Shown: positions 1-7,257 of the stretch, piece after piece
Numbering within the stretch: the stretch's first letter is position 1
Layout of the letters: each line of letters begins with the position of its first letter
Assembly (NCBI GenBank): GCA_013297745.1
Contig: JAAFIM010000001.1
Coordinates: 162,304 to 226,303 of the forward strand
From: Chitinophagales bacterium
GTDB lineage: Bacteria > Bacteroidota > Bacteroidia > Chitinophagales > Saprospiraceae
Reading direction: 5' to 3'
Length of the DNA stretch: 64,000 nucleotides
Notes under the pieces: generated by a model
What the model saw: only the letters and a program-made list of their open reading frames with translations
What the model was told of the DNA's origin: nothing
Databases searched by the model: none
Made by a program: the position numbers and the translations under genes

Positions 1-515
1 AATTCTTTACGAAAAGAAAGTGGTACTTTCTTGTACTCAACCCCTAAATCAGGATTTACGAAGGGTACTACTGGCAGTTGCAAATTTACCCCATCTTTCT
101 TAATTAAAGCAATCATCAAGCCTTCAATTGTAGTTTTTTGAGCTTCAAAATAGGCTTTATCATTTTTGTGGTCTGAATAAAATTTTTCCAATTTAGACAA
201 AAAATTAGAAAAAATTGTTGTCTCTTCATCAGAAAGATTGTTGTATTTTTCTAATAGAGTATCTTTTACAGATTTAGGCAAGGAAGATTTCTCTATAAGC
301 GCATCAATACCAGCACCTTGCGGGTCTTTATCGCCCAAGTCTGGGGCAGCTTTTTTAGCAGTTGCATCTGCAGTTTTAGTATTCGCAGCCACCACTTTGA
401 TACATTTATCCACCAAATCTTGGAAAGGTTTGGGTAGCGGTGCCTTGATTTTTTGAATGGTAGCGAGAGCGGCTTGCATAGCAGCGAAAGCCTCTTGTTT
501 GGTTTTGAAAGACAT
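1..515 (-). CDS. Unrecognised protein, N-terminal part, cut by the left edge
   Basis: An open frame runs without a stop from an ATG at 515 (MSFKTKQEAF...) to the left edge, giving 171 residues; the C-terminus is missing. The product is hydrophilic and predicted helical, rich in Lys, Ala and Asp, with no signal peptide or membrane segment. I do not recognise the family. It starts 6 bp after the stop of the minus-strand gene at 522-896, so the two are probably co-transcribed. Codon use resembles the neighbours. Confidence 0.75.
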   Translation of the reverse strand, partial: MSFKTKQEAFAAMQAALATIQKIKAPLPKPFQDLVDKCIKVVAANTKTADATAKKAAPDLGDKDPQGAGIDALIEKSSLPKSVKDTLLEKYNNLSDEETTIFSNFLSKLEKFYSDHKNDKAYFEAQKTTIEGLMIALIKKDGVNLQLPVVPFVNPDLGVEYKKVPLSFRKE

Positions 516-521
516 AATGGA

Positions 522-896
522 TTAGGCTTTTTTAGCGTTAGGATATAAAAAATCGTGGGCAGCTTTTAGCGATTTTAACGCTTCTTGGACAGCGGCTTTA
601 TCCTGTTCGGAAATAGCTGGCGCGGCTTTTTCTTTGGTTTCTGTAGTTTCGGGAGCGGGTTTAGTTTCCACCTCATCAGCTACATCTTCCATCGCTTCTG
701 CTGCTTCTGCCAATTTATCAGCTTCTTTTTCACTAATTACTGCGCCGATTTTATAACCTGCGTGGGTGGTGGTGAAAGCGGCTTTAATAGCGTTTTTCAA
801 TATGGTTTCTTTGCTCGCAAATTTGCCTTTGCTGGGCAATAAATTAAGCACGGTTTTGCCCGCTTCGTCCAGCGTAATGTAAGCCACGCCGTGCAA
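522..896 (-). CDS. Unrecognised small protein; start codon uncertain
   Basis: This reads 124 residues from a TTG at 896. Coding-like sequence continues in frame upstream to about 962 (…VNKVKAEIKELKGANE…) before a TAA at 963-965, but no ATG or GTG is present in that stretch. Either TTG or a non-canonical start is used, or the true N-terminus has been lost. The upstream segment resembles residues 19-35 of the calpain-like protein at 37070-38812 (NEVKSEFKRLKAAGE). The C-terminal half is Glu/Lys/Ala-rich and helical. It is the middle gene of a minus-strand group (1257-1481, this gene, 1-515). Function is unknown. Confidence 0.6.
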   Translation of the reverse strand: MHGVAYITLDEAGKTVLNLLPSKGKFASKETILKNAIKAAFTTTHAGYKIGAVISEKEADKLAEAAEAMEDVADEVETKPAPETTETKEKAAPAISEQDKAAVQEALKSLKAAHDFLYPNAKKA

Positions 897-962
897 TTCG
901 TTCGCACCTTTAAGTTCTTTAATCTCAGCTTTTACTTTGTTGACTGGAGTTACGCTTGAGGT

Positions 963-1256
963 TTAAATTTAGTACAAAACAGCTGTAACGTTAAATTGGG
1001 TAGAATTTTTTTTGACGGCTTACGCCTAAAAAATTTATTTTTATTACTTTTTTGGTGGCAAAAAAGTAACCAAAAAAGCCAACGCCAAAAAGGCGTTTTT
1101 GCTTGTATTTTCTACGAAAATAAGCGCAAAACCGTCGCTACAAGCCGACGTTTTTTGCTATGCAAAAAAGCTACTGCCCTCGCTGCGCTCGGTTGGTCGT
1201 CTTTCCGCGACATACGCTGGTTTTGGCGTCGCACGGCGAAAATTTAGTGTTTGTAT
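963..1256. repeat. Non-coding repeat-like spacer with two hairpins
   Basis: The 294-bp gap between two minus-strand genes has a perfect 11-bp stem at 1044-1069 (TTACTTTTTTG paired with CAAAAAAGTAA, four-base loop). A second hairpin, AACGCC/GGCGTT followed by Ts, lies at 1081-1097. The remainder (about 1100-1250) is richer in G and C than its surroundings and looks like an interspersed intergenic repeat. An 83-codon plus-strand frame here has no coding character. A 15-bp inverted match (AAGCGTAACTCCAGT) links about 946-960 with 1284-1298. Confidence 0.45.
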
Positions 1257-1481
1257 TTAATTTTTATCAAACAAATAGCTGAAGCGTAACTCCAGTTTGT
1301 TGAGTTTGCCGAATAAAAACAAAGCACCTTCTTTCCCGTCAGGAAATTTGTGGTCTGCTTTAATAAAAAAAGGTAAGGCTGTTTCTGGGCTGGTCGCCTT
1401 TTTTGCCAAATTTGTGATGTCTTTTTTGGAAACATCAGCCGCTGTGAAGGTTTTTAGCCCTCCTTTGGGATTGAATGCCAT
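1257..1481 (-). CDS. Unrecognised 74-residue protein
   Basis: An ATG at 1481 opens a 74-residue frame (MAFNPKGGLKTF...FSYLFDKN). There is no signal peptide, membrane segment or cysteine. A stretch near residues 42-60 reads FIKADHKFPDGKEGALFLFG. It shares the pattern I-x(2-3)-D-x-x-F-x-DGK-x-G with residues 40-54 of the calpain-like protein at 37070-38812 (ITDFTFADGKKGSVV). The gene lies upstream of, and in the same direction as, the two small genes at the left edge. It may be a short stand-alone member of the same domain family or a truncated gene. Confidence 0.5.
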   Translation of the reverse strand: MAFNPKGGLKTFTAADVSKKDITNLAKKATSPETALPFFIKADHKFPDGKEGALFLFGKLNKLELRFSYLFDKN

Positions 1482-1593
1482 TTTTGTAGCTATTCAATTG
1501 GTGTAAAATAAAAAAATTATATTTTCAGCTGCAAGGTAAGTCATTTTTTTGAGTTACCAAACTTTTTTTTGTAAAAAGTTAGATGTTTTGACA

Positions 1594-1790
1594 GATGTTT
1601 AGTAAGAAAAACTGTGTACAATTTGCGCGCTCAATAGCGTGGGGTTTTATACCCCACGCACGAAATCAAATAAAAAAATGATATATTTTGATAAAATTTT
1701 TATTGCCGCGTGGGGTGTAAAACCCCACGCTATTGAGCGCGCCTTATGTTATTGTTGCTTGTTTTAGCTTTTAAAACCTTACTAAACACC
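1594..1790. repeat. Palindromic element, family A copy 1
   Basis: The ends are inverted (AGATGTTTAGTAAG at about 1594 and CTTACTAAACA at 1778-1788). The core has 35-bp inverted arms at 1625-1659 and 1708-1742. Each arm holds a smaller hairpin, GCGTGGGG...CCCCACGC, next to CTCAATAGC or its complement. Related copies lie at 7028-7242, 10624-10863 and 47779-47951. It contains no gene and fills most of the 396-bp gap at 1482-1877. It looks like a MITE-type or REP-type non-autonomous element. Confidence 0.8.
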
Positions 1791-1834
1791 TTTTGATAAA
1801 AAAATTAAAAATAAAGCTATTTCTAATTAGAAAA

Positions 1835-1867
1835 AATAAAAAAGCCCCCGCTGGAGAGCAAAGGGCT
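1835..1867 (-). terminator. Possible terminator after the 1878-2852 gene
   Basis: Read on the minus strand just past the stop codon, AGCCC pairs with GGGCT around a loop and a run of six Ts follows. Its position fits a Rho-independent terminator, but the stem is short and imperfect. Confidence 0.5.
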
Positions 1868-1877
1868 GTAAATTCAA

Positions 1878-2852
1878 CTATTTCAAATTTTTGGGTGCAT
1901 TGGGATACGATTTATAAAAATCGGCTGGGCAAGTGCTGGTTTGACAAAATAATTTATACAAACCATTCCAAATATCGCTATTGTTGGGATAATTGGGGAA
2001 AGTGCGGACAAAATAATCAAAATTTTCCAAATTAGCACTTTGCAGAGTGTGCGAATGGATGCTATCAGTGGCTATTTTAGCAAAAGGGCTGGTCGGATAA
2101 GCCTCCAAAAAGCTGCGATAAGAAGTTATCGTATTTTTATCCGCCGACAACTGCATTTTTACGGCTGCATCTTTGTCCTTTACGTACACATTTTCGGGAT
2201 AACGGCTAGCAAAATCGGTAAAACTTGACCAAGAATTTTGGCGAATATAAGCTTCCAAAAGCTCTTTTTCTGCTATTTTGTACAATTCTGGCGAATAAGT
2301 TACGCAACTTTCTGCATATAAACGCCAAAAATCTTCCATAGCTATAGAAGTTTTAGCGGCTTTGGCTTCATTGAAAGCGGCTTGATTGCGATTGTTGTGT
2401 GCTTTTTGCTGTTGTGGTTTGCTCAAGTCTTTATAGATGCGCAAAAAATCGTTGTAAGCGGCTGAAGTATTTTCTTTGGTGGCTTTATCCAAAGCGGCAA
2501 CGACTATTTTATCCCGCAAACTGCGCATAGACATCAAACCCATTTTGCGCTCGTTTAATTTTTTCTTGGTCGCTTCGTCCACTTTGGCTGCTGTGGCGAG
2601 GGCTTGATTGGCGAAATTATAGCCTTTTTCTAAGTCGGCTTGTGCTATTTTGGGGTTGCCATAAATCTGCGCGAGCGAAAATTCGGCTGCTGCTTGTTCT
2701 TTGGGATTGCTCAAATCCTTTTCAAAAGCTAAAATGGCTTTGTCGTATTGTTTTTTTTCTACGAATTTTAGCCCTTTCTTGACTTGGGCTTGGATAGAAA
2801 AACTACTTAGCAAAAGGGTTAAAAATAGCCCTTTTTTAATCGTTTGTATCAT
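1878..2852 (-). CDS. Secreted TPR-like protein of unknown role
   Basis: The 324-residue product starts with a signal peptide (MIQTIKKGLFLTLLLSSFSIQAQ) and should be exported. Residues about 25-110 (VKKGLKFVEKKQYDKAILAF) read as tetratricopeptide-like helical hairpins. The remainder contains repeated helical segments ending in Tyr-Pro (ASRYPE, LEAYPTSP, RTFPNYP, KSYPNAP), also solenoid-like. It is the sole gene between family A copy 1 and the divergent gldN. Function cannot be assigned beyond a periplasmic or surface-linked protein-interaction role. Confidence 0.7.
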   Translation of the reverse strand: MIQTIKKGLFLTLLLSSFSIQAQVKKGLKFVEKKQYDKAILAFEKDLSNPKEQAAAEFSLAQIYGNPKIAQADLEKGYNFANQALATAAKVDEATKKKLNERKMGLMSMRSLRDKIVVAALDKATKENTSAAYNDFLRIYKDLSKPQQQKAHNNRNQAAFNEAKAAKTSIAMEDFWRLYAESCVTYSPELYKIAEKELLEAYIRQNSWSSFTDFASRYPENVYVKDKDAAVKMQLSADKNTITSYRSFLEAYPTSPFAKIATDSIHSHTLQSANLENFDYFVRTFPNYPNNSDIWNGLYKLFCQTSTCPADFYKSYPNAPKNLK

Positions 2853-3017
2853 AAACTAAAAGATATTATAAAAATATGAAAAATATTTGATAAAATTCTG
2901 TACCAAAAAACAACTTGCGGCGTTATCATTTCAAACAATAAATAAATACCAAAATTTGATGCCAAAATTTAGCGTATAAAAAAATTGTGAATGTAAAACC
3001 TTAAAAATCAATGAATT

Positions 3018-3881
3018 ATGCAAGTTAAAAATTTTGTAAGCTGCTTATTATTCAGCTTGTTATGTTTAAATATGTTATCTGCTCAAGGACAAGACAGCAA
3101 ATCTACTCGCGCTTGCCCTACTTGTGAAGAGCCCAAAGACGAATTATACAATCGTAGTTTGTATAAAGACAAAAAAGCCTTGGATTATGATTTTATCCAC
3201 GAAAAAGATGTAATGTGGGAAAAAAGAATTTGGCGCGAAATCAGCGTAAAAAATAAACGCAATCAATATTTTCACTACGCCAAAAAAGGGGGAAGTTTGG
3301 TAGAAATTTTGTTGGATATGATTTATAAACACGAAATTATCGCTTATTCTACTATGGATGATGAATTTAAAACGCCAATCGCACCAGGCGAAGCGGCAAG
3401 TTTGGGCAAAGAGATAGACACGTTTTCCGTCTATGACCCTGTAACTTTTGATGAAAAAATTACCGCCGTAGAAAATGATTTCAACCCAGCTGATGTGAGC
3501 AAATACAGAATTAAAGAAGTTTGGTTTTTTGACGAAGAAACAGGCAGTATGGGCGTGCGTATTTTGGGAATTGCGCCTATTGTTACCCGTTATGACGACA
3601 ACGGCAATTTTTTGAACGAAGGAGCTATGTTTTGGGTATATTATCCAACTTTGCGTCAAAAATTAGCAAATATTGAAACTTTCAACCCAGAAAACGATGC
3701 TTTAAGAATGACTTGGGATGATGTGTTTGAGGCGCGTTTGTTTGAAAGTTATATCACCAAAGAATCAAATGTACACGACCGCCGCATAAAAGACTACAAA
3801 TCAGGTGTTGATGCGTTGGTAGAGGGTGAAAAAATCAAAGAAGAAATCCGCAACCGCGAAGCGGATATGTGGGAACATTAA
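3018..3881 (+). CDS. gldN: GldN/PorN-family gliding and T9SS protein
   Basis: The 287-residue product has a signal peptide ending near residue 24 and family features throughout: a DFIHEKDVMWEKRIWREI segment, an IIAYSTMDDEF segment and a C-terminal DRRIKDYKSGVDAL...EADMWEH block. GldN/PorN is a periplasmic part of the T9SS core that forms a ring with GldK/PorK at the outer membrane. Residues 30-45 contain a CPTCEEP Cys-x-x-Cys motif. Normally gldN follows gldK, gldL and gldM, but none is present here, so this may be an extra paralogue like gldO. The gene stands alone between a divergent and a convergent gene and ends in a strong terminator. Confidence 0.9.
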   Translation: MQVKNFVSCLLFSLLCLNMLSAQGQDSKSTRACPTCEEPKDELYNRSLYKDKKALDYDFIHEKDVMWEKRIWREISVKNKRNQYFHYAKKGGSLVEILLDMIYKHEIIAYSTMDDEFKTPIAPGEAASLGKEIDTFSVYDPVTFDEKITAVENDFNPADVSKYRIKEVWFFDEETGSMGVRILGIAPIVTRYDDNGNFLNEGAMFWVYYPTLRQKLANIETFNPENDALRMTWDDVFEARLFESYITKESNVHDRRIKDYKSGVDALVEGEKIKEEIRNREADMWEH

Positions 3882-3887
3882 CATAAA

Positions 3888-3923
3888 AAAAGACCTTTTG
3901 CAATGTAAAGCAAAAGGTCTTTT
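3888..3923. terminator. Bidirectional terminator between gldN and the SPOR-like gene
   Basis: A perfect 14-bp stem (AAAAGACCTTTTGC and its complement) encloses an 8-base loop, with A and T runs on the two sides. It can serve both convergent genes. Confidence 0.9.
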
Positions 3924-3938
3924 TTATTTAGAAAAGCT

Positions 3939-4673
3939 CTAAATATCTTCCATTCTGCCTGTTTCTTTATTGTAAATTTGACGGCGTTTCTTTTTGGGTT
4001 TGGGTTCTTCTGTAGTTTTGGGCTCAGTTTGTGGTTTTGCGCCGCTATTGTTTTGGTCAGCAGTTTTAGCAGATTTATCCCCATTTTGAGGATTATTGGC
4101 GTCAGCAGCTTGAGTATTATTGGGTGCGGGTTCATTATTTTTGGTAGATTTATCCGCATTTTTTTTAGTTTTGCTAGGTTTGGAATTATCCACAACCACT
4201 TCAGTATTGGTTTTATTCGTATTTTCGGCTGTATAAACATCCGATTTTTTAGTTTTTTTCTTGCCATCCATTATTATACGCCCGCCATCGGTAATTCTAA
4301 AATCATTTTTAGCGGTAGGATTATTGATGGGCATATGTTTGGCATTGGTGCGCACAGGAGGCACATAACCGCATTGATTACTACAACAAGCACGCGAAAA
4401 ATCCACATCTACCAACCTCGCATAAGCAAAGCCCGCCGATTTGGCAGCTTTCAAGGTTTGTTCGCCTTCATTTTTATCAGCTACATCTATGCGATAACGA
4501 TAAATCCAATTGGCATCAACCGTTTCATAAACATTAGACATTTTTTGGAAATAATCCATTTTTACAGGTTCAGCATAAGCCCCAATTTCTACAAAATAGG
4601 TTGGTTCTTGTGCCAAAATATCGCTAATAAGAGAAAAGAAAACTAAAAAAGATAATAAAAATTTCATAGTCAT
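3939..4673 (-). CDS. Secreted SPOR-like protein with low-complexity tail
   Basis: The 244-residue product has a signal peptide (MTMKFLLSFLVFFSLISDILAQ); an in-frame ATG at 4667 is an alternative start. Residues about 25-95 (YFVEIGAYAEPV...AARLVDVD-like) resemble a SPOR-type fold, which binds peptidoglycan lacking stem peptides. CCSNQC follows near residue 97. The C-terminal half is Lys/Asn/Thr/Pro-rich, probably disordered, and ends RRQIYNKETGRMEDI. The SPOR call rests on pattern only; the rest is not recognised. Confidence 0.6.
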   Translation of the reverse strand: MTMKFLLSFLVFFSLISDILAQEPTYFVEIGAYAEPVKMDYFQKMSNVYETVDANWIYRYRIDVADKNEGEQTLKAAKSAGFAYARLVDVDFSRACCSNQCGYVPPVRTNAKHMPINNPTAKNDFRITDGGRIIMDGKKKTKKSDVYTAENTNKTNTEVVVDNSKPSKTKKNADKSTKNNEPAPNNTQAADANNPQNGDKSAKTADQNNSGAKPQTEPKTTEEPKPKKKRRQIYNKETGRMEDI

Positions 4674-4688
4674 AAAAAAGTTATAAAA

Positions 4689-5759
4689 TTACAAATTGTT
4701 GAAAATCAATTTATTAGCCAATTTTTCAGGCAAAGGAGGAATAACCGTGCGCGGCATCAAATAAGTAGCCAAACGAGACAAATCTTTAAAAATATGATGA
4801 TTTTCTACCGCACCTTTCAAATAACCCGCTCCTGTGCTGCCGCCCGTACCAGCGCGCAAACCTATCATACGCCGCACCATAATCCAGTGGCGATAACGCC
4901 AAGTCGCCATCAATTCGTCTATTTCCAACAAGCGATTTAATAATTCAAAAGGCTGCTGCAACAAAGGCAATTCTCTATAAATAGTGATAAACATAGCCGA
5001 CTGACAAGCTGCCGCGCTTAATCGCGTGCTTCTATTTTCGGAATTATCAAAAAACAAAGCGTCAAAATCAGCCAAGCTAATTTCGGTAATTTCTGCCCCA
5101 CGCAAACTATTTTTGTAAATCGTTCTATATTCTTGCCAAAAAGGATGTAAATTTTCAATACTTTCTGCTACTTTTGTATTCTGGTCTGACCAATACGGCT
5201 CTATTTGCCAAAATGGCAAACGCGATAACCATTTGTCCAATAACTCAAATAAAGATAATTCTACTTCTTGTTGCTGAATTTGTTGCAAATGCTCACAACG
5301 CAATTGTTGTTGATAATACTCTTGTTGATGTCTTTGCTCCATTTTGAGCCCCAACTTAGTTTCCAACAATCTAAATTGATAACTTTGAAAACCAGAAGCT
5401 GGAGTGAGCAAATCGCGAAAATCCAAAAAATCCATAGGGCGCATAGTTTCCAAAATCCGCACTTGTTCGATTAGCACTTTCCAAATTTCTACTATTCTCC
5501 CCAAACGATGGGTTACAGTTTGTAGAGATGCCGAATTATCGTTTATGGTTTCATTTTTGAAAATCGCCAAAATAGAATTTAGTTCGTGCATTATTTGCTT
5601 AAACCAAAGTTCGTAGGCTTGATGGATAATGATAAACAGCATTTCGTCGTGTGCATCCACACCCCGCGCTTCACTTTCTGGGCGTTGCGCGCTTAATATC
5701 TGCTCCAGCCCCAAATAATCACCGTAGTATTGAGGTTGTTTGGTATAAAAATTTTCCAT
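4689..5759 (-). CDS. kynA: Tryptophan 2,3-dioxygenase family protein
   Basis: This haem enzyme opens the indole ring of L-tryptophan to N-formylkynurenine. The 356-residue protein carries the N-terminal DEMLFIIIHQAYELWFKQ segment, with the distal His and substrate-contacting residues. It also has WRYRHWIMVRRMIG, containing the proximal haem His, followed by GTGGSTGAGYL. All hallmark motifs are in order. It is somewhat longer than classic bacterial forms (about 280), because of a Gln-rich middle insert (residues 140-170). It lies 15 bp after the small gene at 5775-6107, so the two probably form an operon. No other kynurenine-pathway gene is in the window. Confidence 0.93.
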   Translation of the reverse strand: MENFYTKQPQYYGDYLGLEQILSAQRPESEARGVDAHDEMLFIIIHQAYELWFKQIMHELNSILAIFKNETINDNSASLQTVTHRLGRIVEIWKVLIEQVRILETMRPMDFLDFRDLLTPASGFQSYQFRLLETKLGLKMEQRHQQEYYQQQLRCEHLQQIQQQEVELSLFELLDKWLSRLPFWQIEPYWSDQNTKVAESIENLHPFWQEYRTIYKNSLRGAEITEISLADFDALFFDNSENRSTRLSAAACQSAMFITIYRELPLLQQPFELLNRLLEIDELMATWRYRHWIMVRRMIGLRAGTGGSTGAGYLKGAVENHHIFKDLSRLATYLMPRTVIPPLPEKLANKLIFNNL

Positions 5760-5774
5760 TTAATTTATTGATAA

Positions 5775-6107
5775 TTAATCTTTTACAATAATTTTCCAAG
5801 TCTCTTGTTGCTCAATTACCCCTCTAAAACTTTTAGATATTTGCAATTCTGTTTCGCCCACAGCTAAAGCCTCAAAATGGAGCGTTTTGGTAGAAGCATC
5901 GCCGCCTGTCATTCCTTTACGCATATTTTCTGGATTGTGGTAATTTATTTGGCTATTTTTTAGCTGCAAAACCCCCTCGTCCGCAATTTCATATTCCAAC
6001 CAATAGCCCACAGAAATATGCACATAACCTTTATATTCCAATAGCTCGCCTTTGCGCATTTGGATGGGTTCAGTTTGATTGTCTTGGTTTAAATTATACA
6101 TTTTCAA
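5775..6107 (-). CDS. Small protein resembling chagasin-type (I42) inhibitors
   Basis: The 110-residue product has no signal peptide. The order of short motifs fits the chagasin/I42 cysteine-protease inhibitor fold: a loop with VGYWLEYE, then GMTGGDASTKTLHFEAL, then GETELQISKSFRG. In chagasins these loops (NPTTGY, GxxG, RPW) enter the protease active site. The first loop lacks a canonical NPTTG and the last lacks RPW, so the call is tentative. It precedes the tryptophan dioxygenase gene and shares its promoter. ATGs at 6107 and 6101 are both possible. Confidence 0.5.
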   Translation of the reverse strand: MKMYNLNQDNQTEPIQMRKGELLEYKGYVHISVGYWLEYEIADEGVLQLKNSQINYHNPENMRKGMTGGDASTKTLHFEALAVGETELQISKSFRGVIEQQETWKIIVKD

Positions 6108-6119
6108 TTAATTTGGCTG

Positions 6120-6127
6120 CAAAGGTA
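6120..6127 (-). promoter_or_regulatory. -7 promoter box (TACCTTTG)
   Basis: A minus-strand TAnnTTTG box lies 13 bp before the ATG of the chagasin-like gene. It probably drives that gene and kynA, giving a very short leader. No clear TTTG -33 element was seen. Confidence 0.55.
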
Positions 6128-6179
6128 ATTTTATTTCAACTCTTTACGATATTTATTTAATTTTTTTAAACATTTTTTT

Positions 6180-6968
6180 ATGCACAAAATTATTTTCTTT
6201 TACACTCTATTCATCGCAGCGCTAAATGTGGAAGCGCAACAATTTAAGACAACAGCCAACACTAATGGTTTGGTTATCAACGAAGTAATGATTGCTAACG
6301 ACAGCACTCAAGCCGACAACCAAGGCGATTTTGACGACTGGGTAGAATTGTACAACAACAGCAACGCGCCTATTTCTCTTAATGGCTTATATTTGTCTGA
6401 CAATTTTAACAATCCGACCAAATGGGCTTTTCCCGATACCACTATAGCAGCCAATGGGTATTTGATTATTTGGGCTGACAATGACACTATAGCCAACGAA
6501 TTGCACGCCTTTTTCAAACTCAACGCAAACGGCGAAGAGTTGATGATAGCTGACGGCAACGGTTTGGTTATAGATTCAGTTTCTTTCGATAGCATAGGCA
6601 CAGACGTAACTTGGGGACGTTATCCCAACGGTACGGGTAGTTTTAGATTACTTTCGCCCACTTTCAACGCTGCTAATACGCTCGTAAGTGTAGAAAAAAC
6701 TAACGCTGCCGACTTTAATTGTATACTATTTCCCAACCCAAATAAGGGCGAATTTGTACAATTTTTATTAAATTATCAAAGCGGCTCGAGTGCTGATTTT
6801 AGTTATCAACTTAACAATAGCTTAGGCCAAATACTCCAAAAAGGCAACAATTTAGTCAATCAACAAGTCCAAAGCCTTTATATTGGCGACTTAGCGGCAG
6901 GCATTTATTGGCTCACGATTAGCAACGGCCAACAACAAAGCAGCCAAAAATTGATTATTCAGCGATAG
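6180..6968 (+). CDS. Lamin-tail-domain protein with T9SS sorting domain
   Basis: The 262-residue product has a signal peptide (to about residue 19). A lamin-tail (LTD) domain follows at about 28-160 (VINEVMIAND, DDWVELYNNSNAPISLNGLYLSD, ANGYLIIWADND). At about 175-262 there is a T9SS type A C-terminal domain (LFPNPNKGEF, GDLAAGIYWLTI, SQKLIIQR). It should cross the inner membrane by Sec and the outer membrane by T9SS, then be processed and attached or released. LTDs are surface Ig-like folds; a specific ligand cannot be told. It is a single gene with its own terminator. Confidence 0.85.
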   Translation: MHKIIFFYTLFIAALNVEAQQFKTTANTNGLVINEVMIANDSTQADNQGDFDDWVELYNNSNAPISLNGLYLSDNFNNPTKWAFPDTTIAANGYLIIWADNDTIANELHAFFKLNANGEELMIADGNGLVIDSVSFDSIGTDVTWGRYPNGTGSFRLLSPTFNAANTLVSVEKTNAADFNCILFPNPNKGEFVQFLLNYQSGSSADFSYQLNNSLGQILQKGNNLVNQQVQSLYIGDLAAGIYWLTISNGQQQSSQKLIIQR

Positions 6969-6981
6969 CCGATAAAAAAAC

Positions 6982-7019
6982 AAAAATCCCCTTTCTGGTG
7001 TAGAGAGGGGATTTTTTTT
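6982..7019 (+). terminator. Terminator of the lamin-tail gene
   Basis: AAAATCCCC pairs with GGGGATTTT across a short loop, with a run of Ts afterwards, directly after the stop codon. Confidence 0.85.
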
Positions 7020-7027
7020 ATAACAGA

Positions 7028-7242
7028 TGTTTAGTTAGAAAAACTGTGTACAGTTTGCGCGCTTAATAGCGTGGGGTTTTATACCCCACGCGGTAATAAA
7101 CGACAATTAAATTCTAATAAAACATATCGTTTTTTTTATATTTTGTGCGTGGGGTGTAAATCGGTAGAACCGCGAAGCGAAACCCCACGCTATTGACACG
7201 CACACAGTTATTTTTTTAATAGGCAAATTTAATTACTAAACA
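7028..7242. repeat. Palindromic element, family A copy 2
   Basis: It begins with TGTTTAGTTAGAA and ends with ATTACTAAACA, with the same GCGTGGGG...CCCCACGC double-hairpin core next to CAATAGC. The right hairpin differs from the other copies: its loop carries an extra segment of about 20 bp (around TCGGTAGAACCGCGAAGCGA). It fills the gap between the lamin-tail gene and the acyl-CoA dehydrogenase gene. Confidence 0.78.
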
Positions 7243-7257
7243 ACTTCATACTAAAAA

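Noticed and set aside
996-1247. 83-codon plus-strand frame
   Set aside because: It lies in a hairpin-rich, repeat-like spacer, has no recognisable domain and is opposite to the local gene direction.
1581-1796. Target duplication (TTTTGA) flanking family A copy 1
   Set aside because: TTTTGA occurs on both sides but at unequal distance from the element ends (4 and 2 bases), so it may be chance.
3978-4646. 222-codon plus-strand frame opposite the SPOR-like gene
   Set aside because: It is a mirror of the real minus-strand gene, which has a signal peptide and a recognisable fold.
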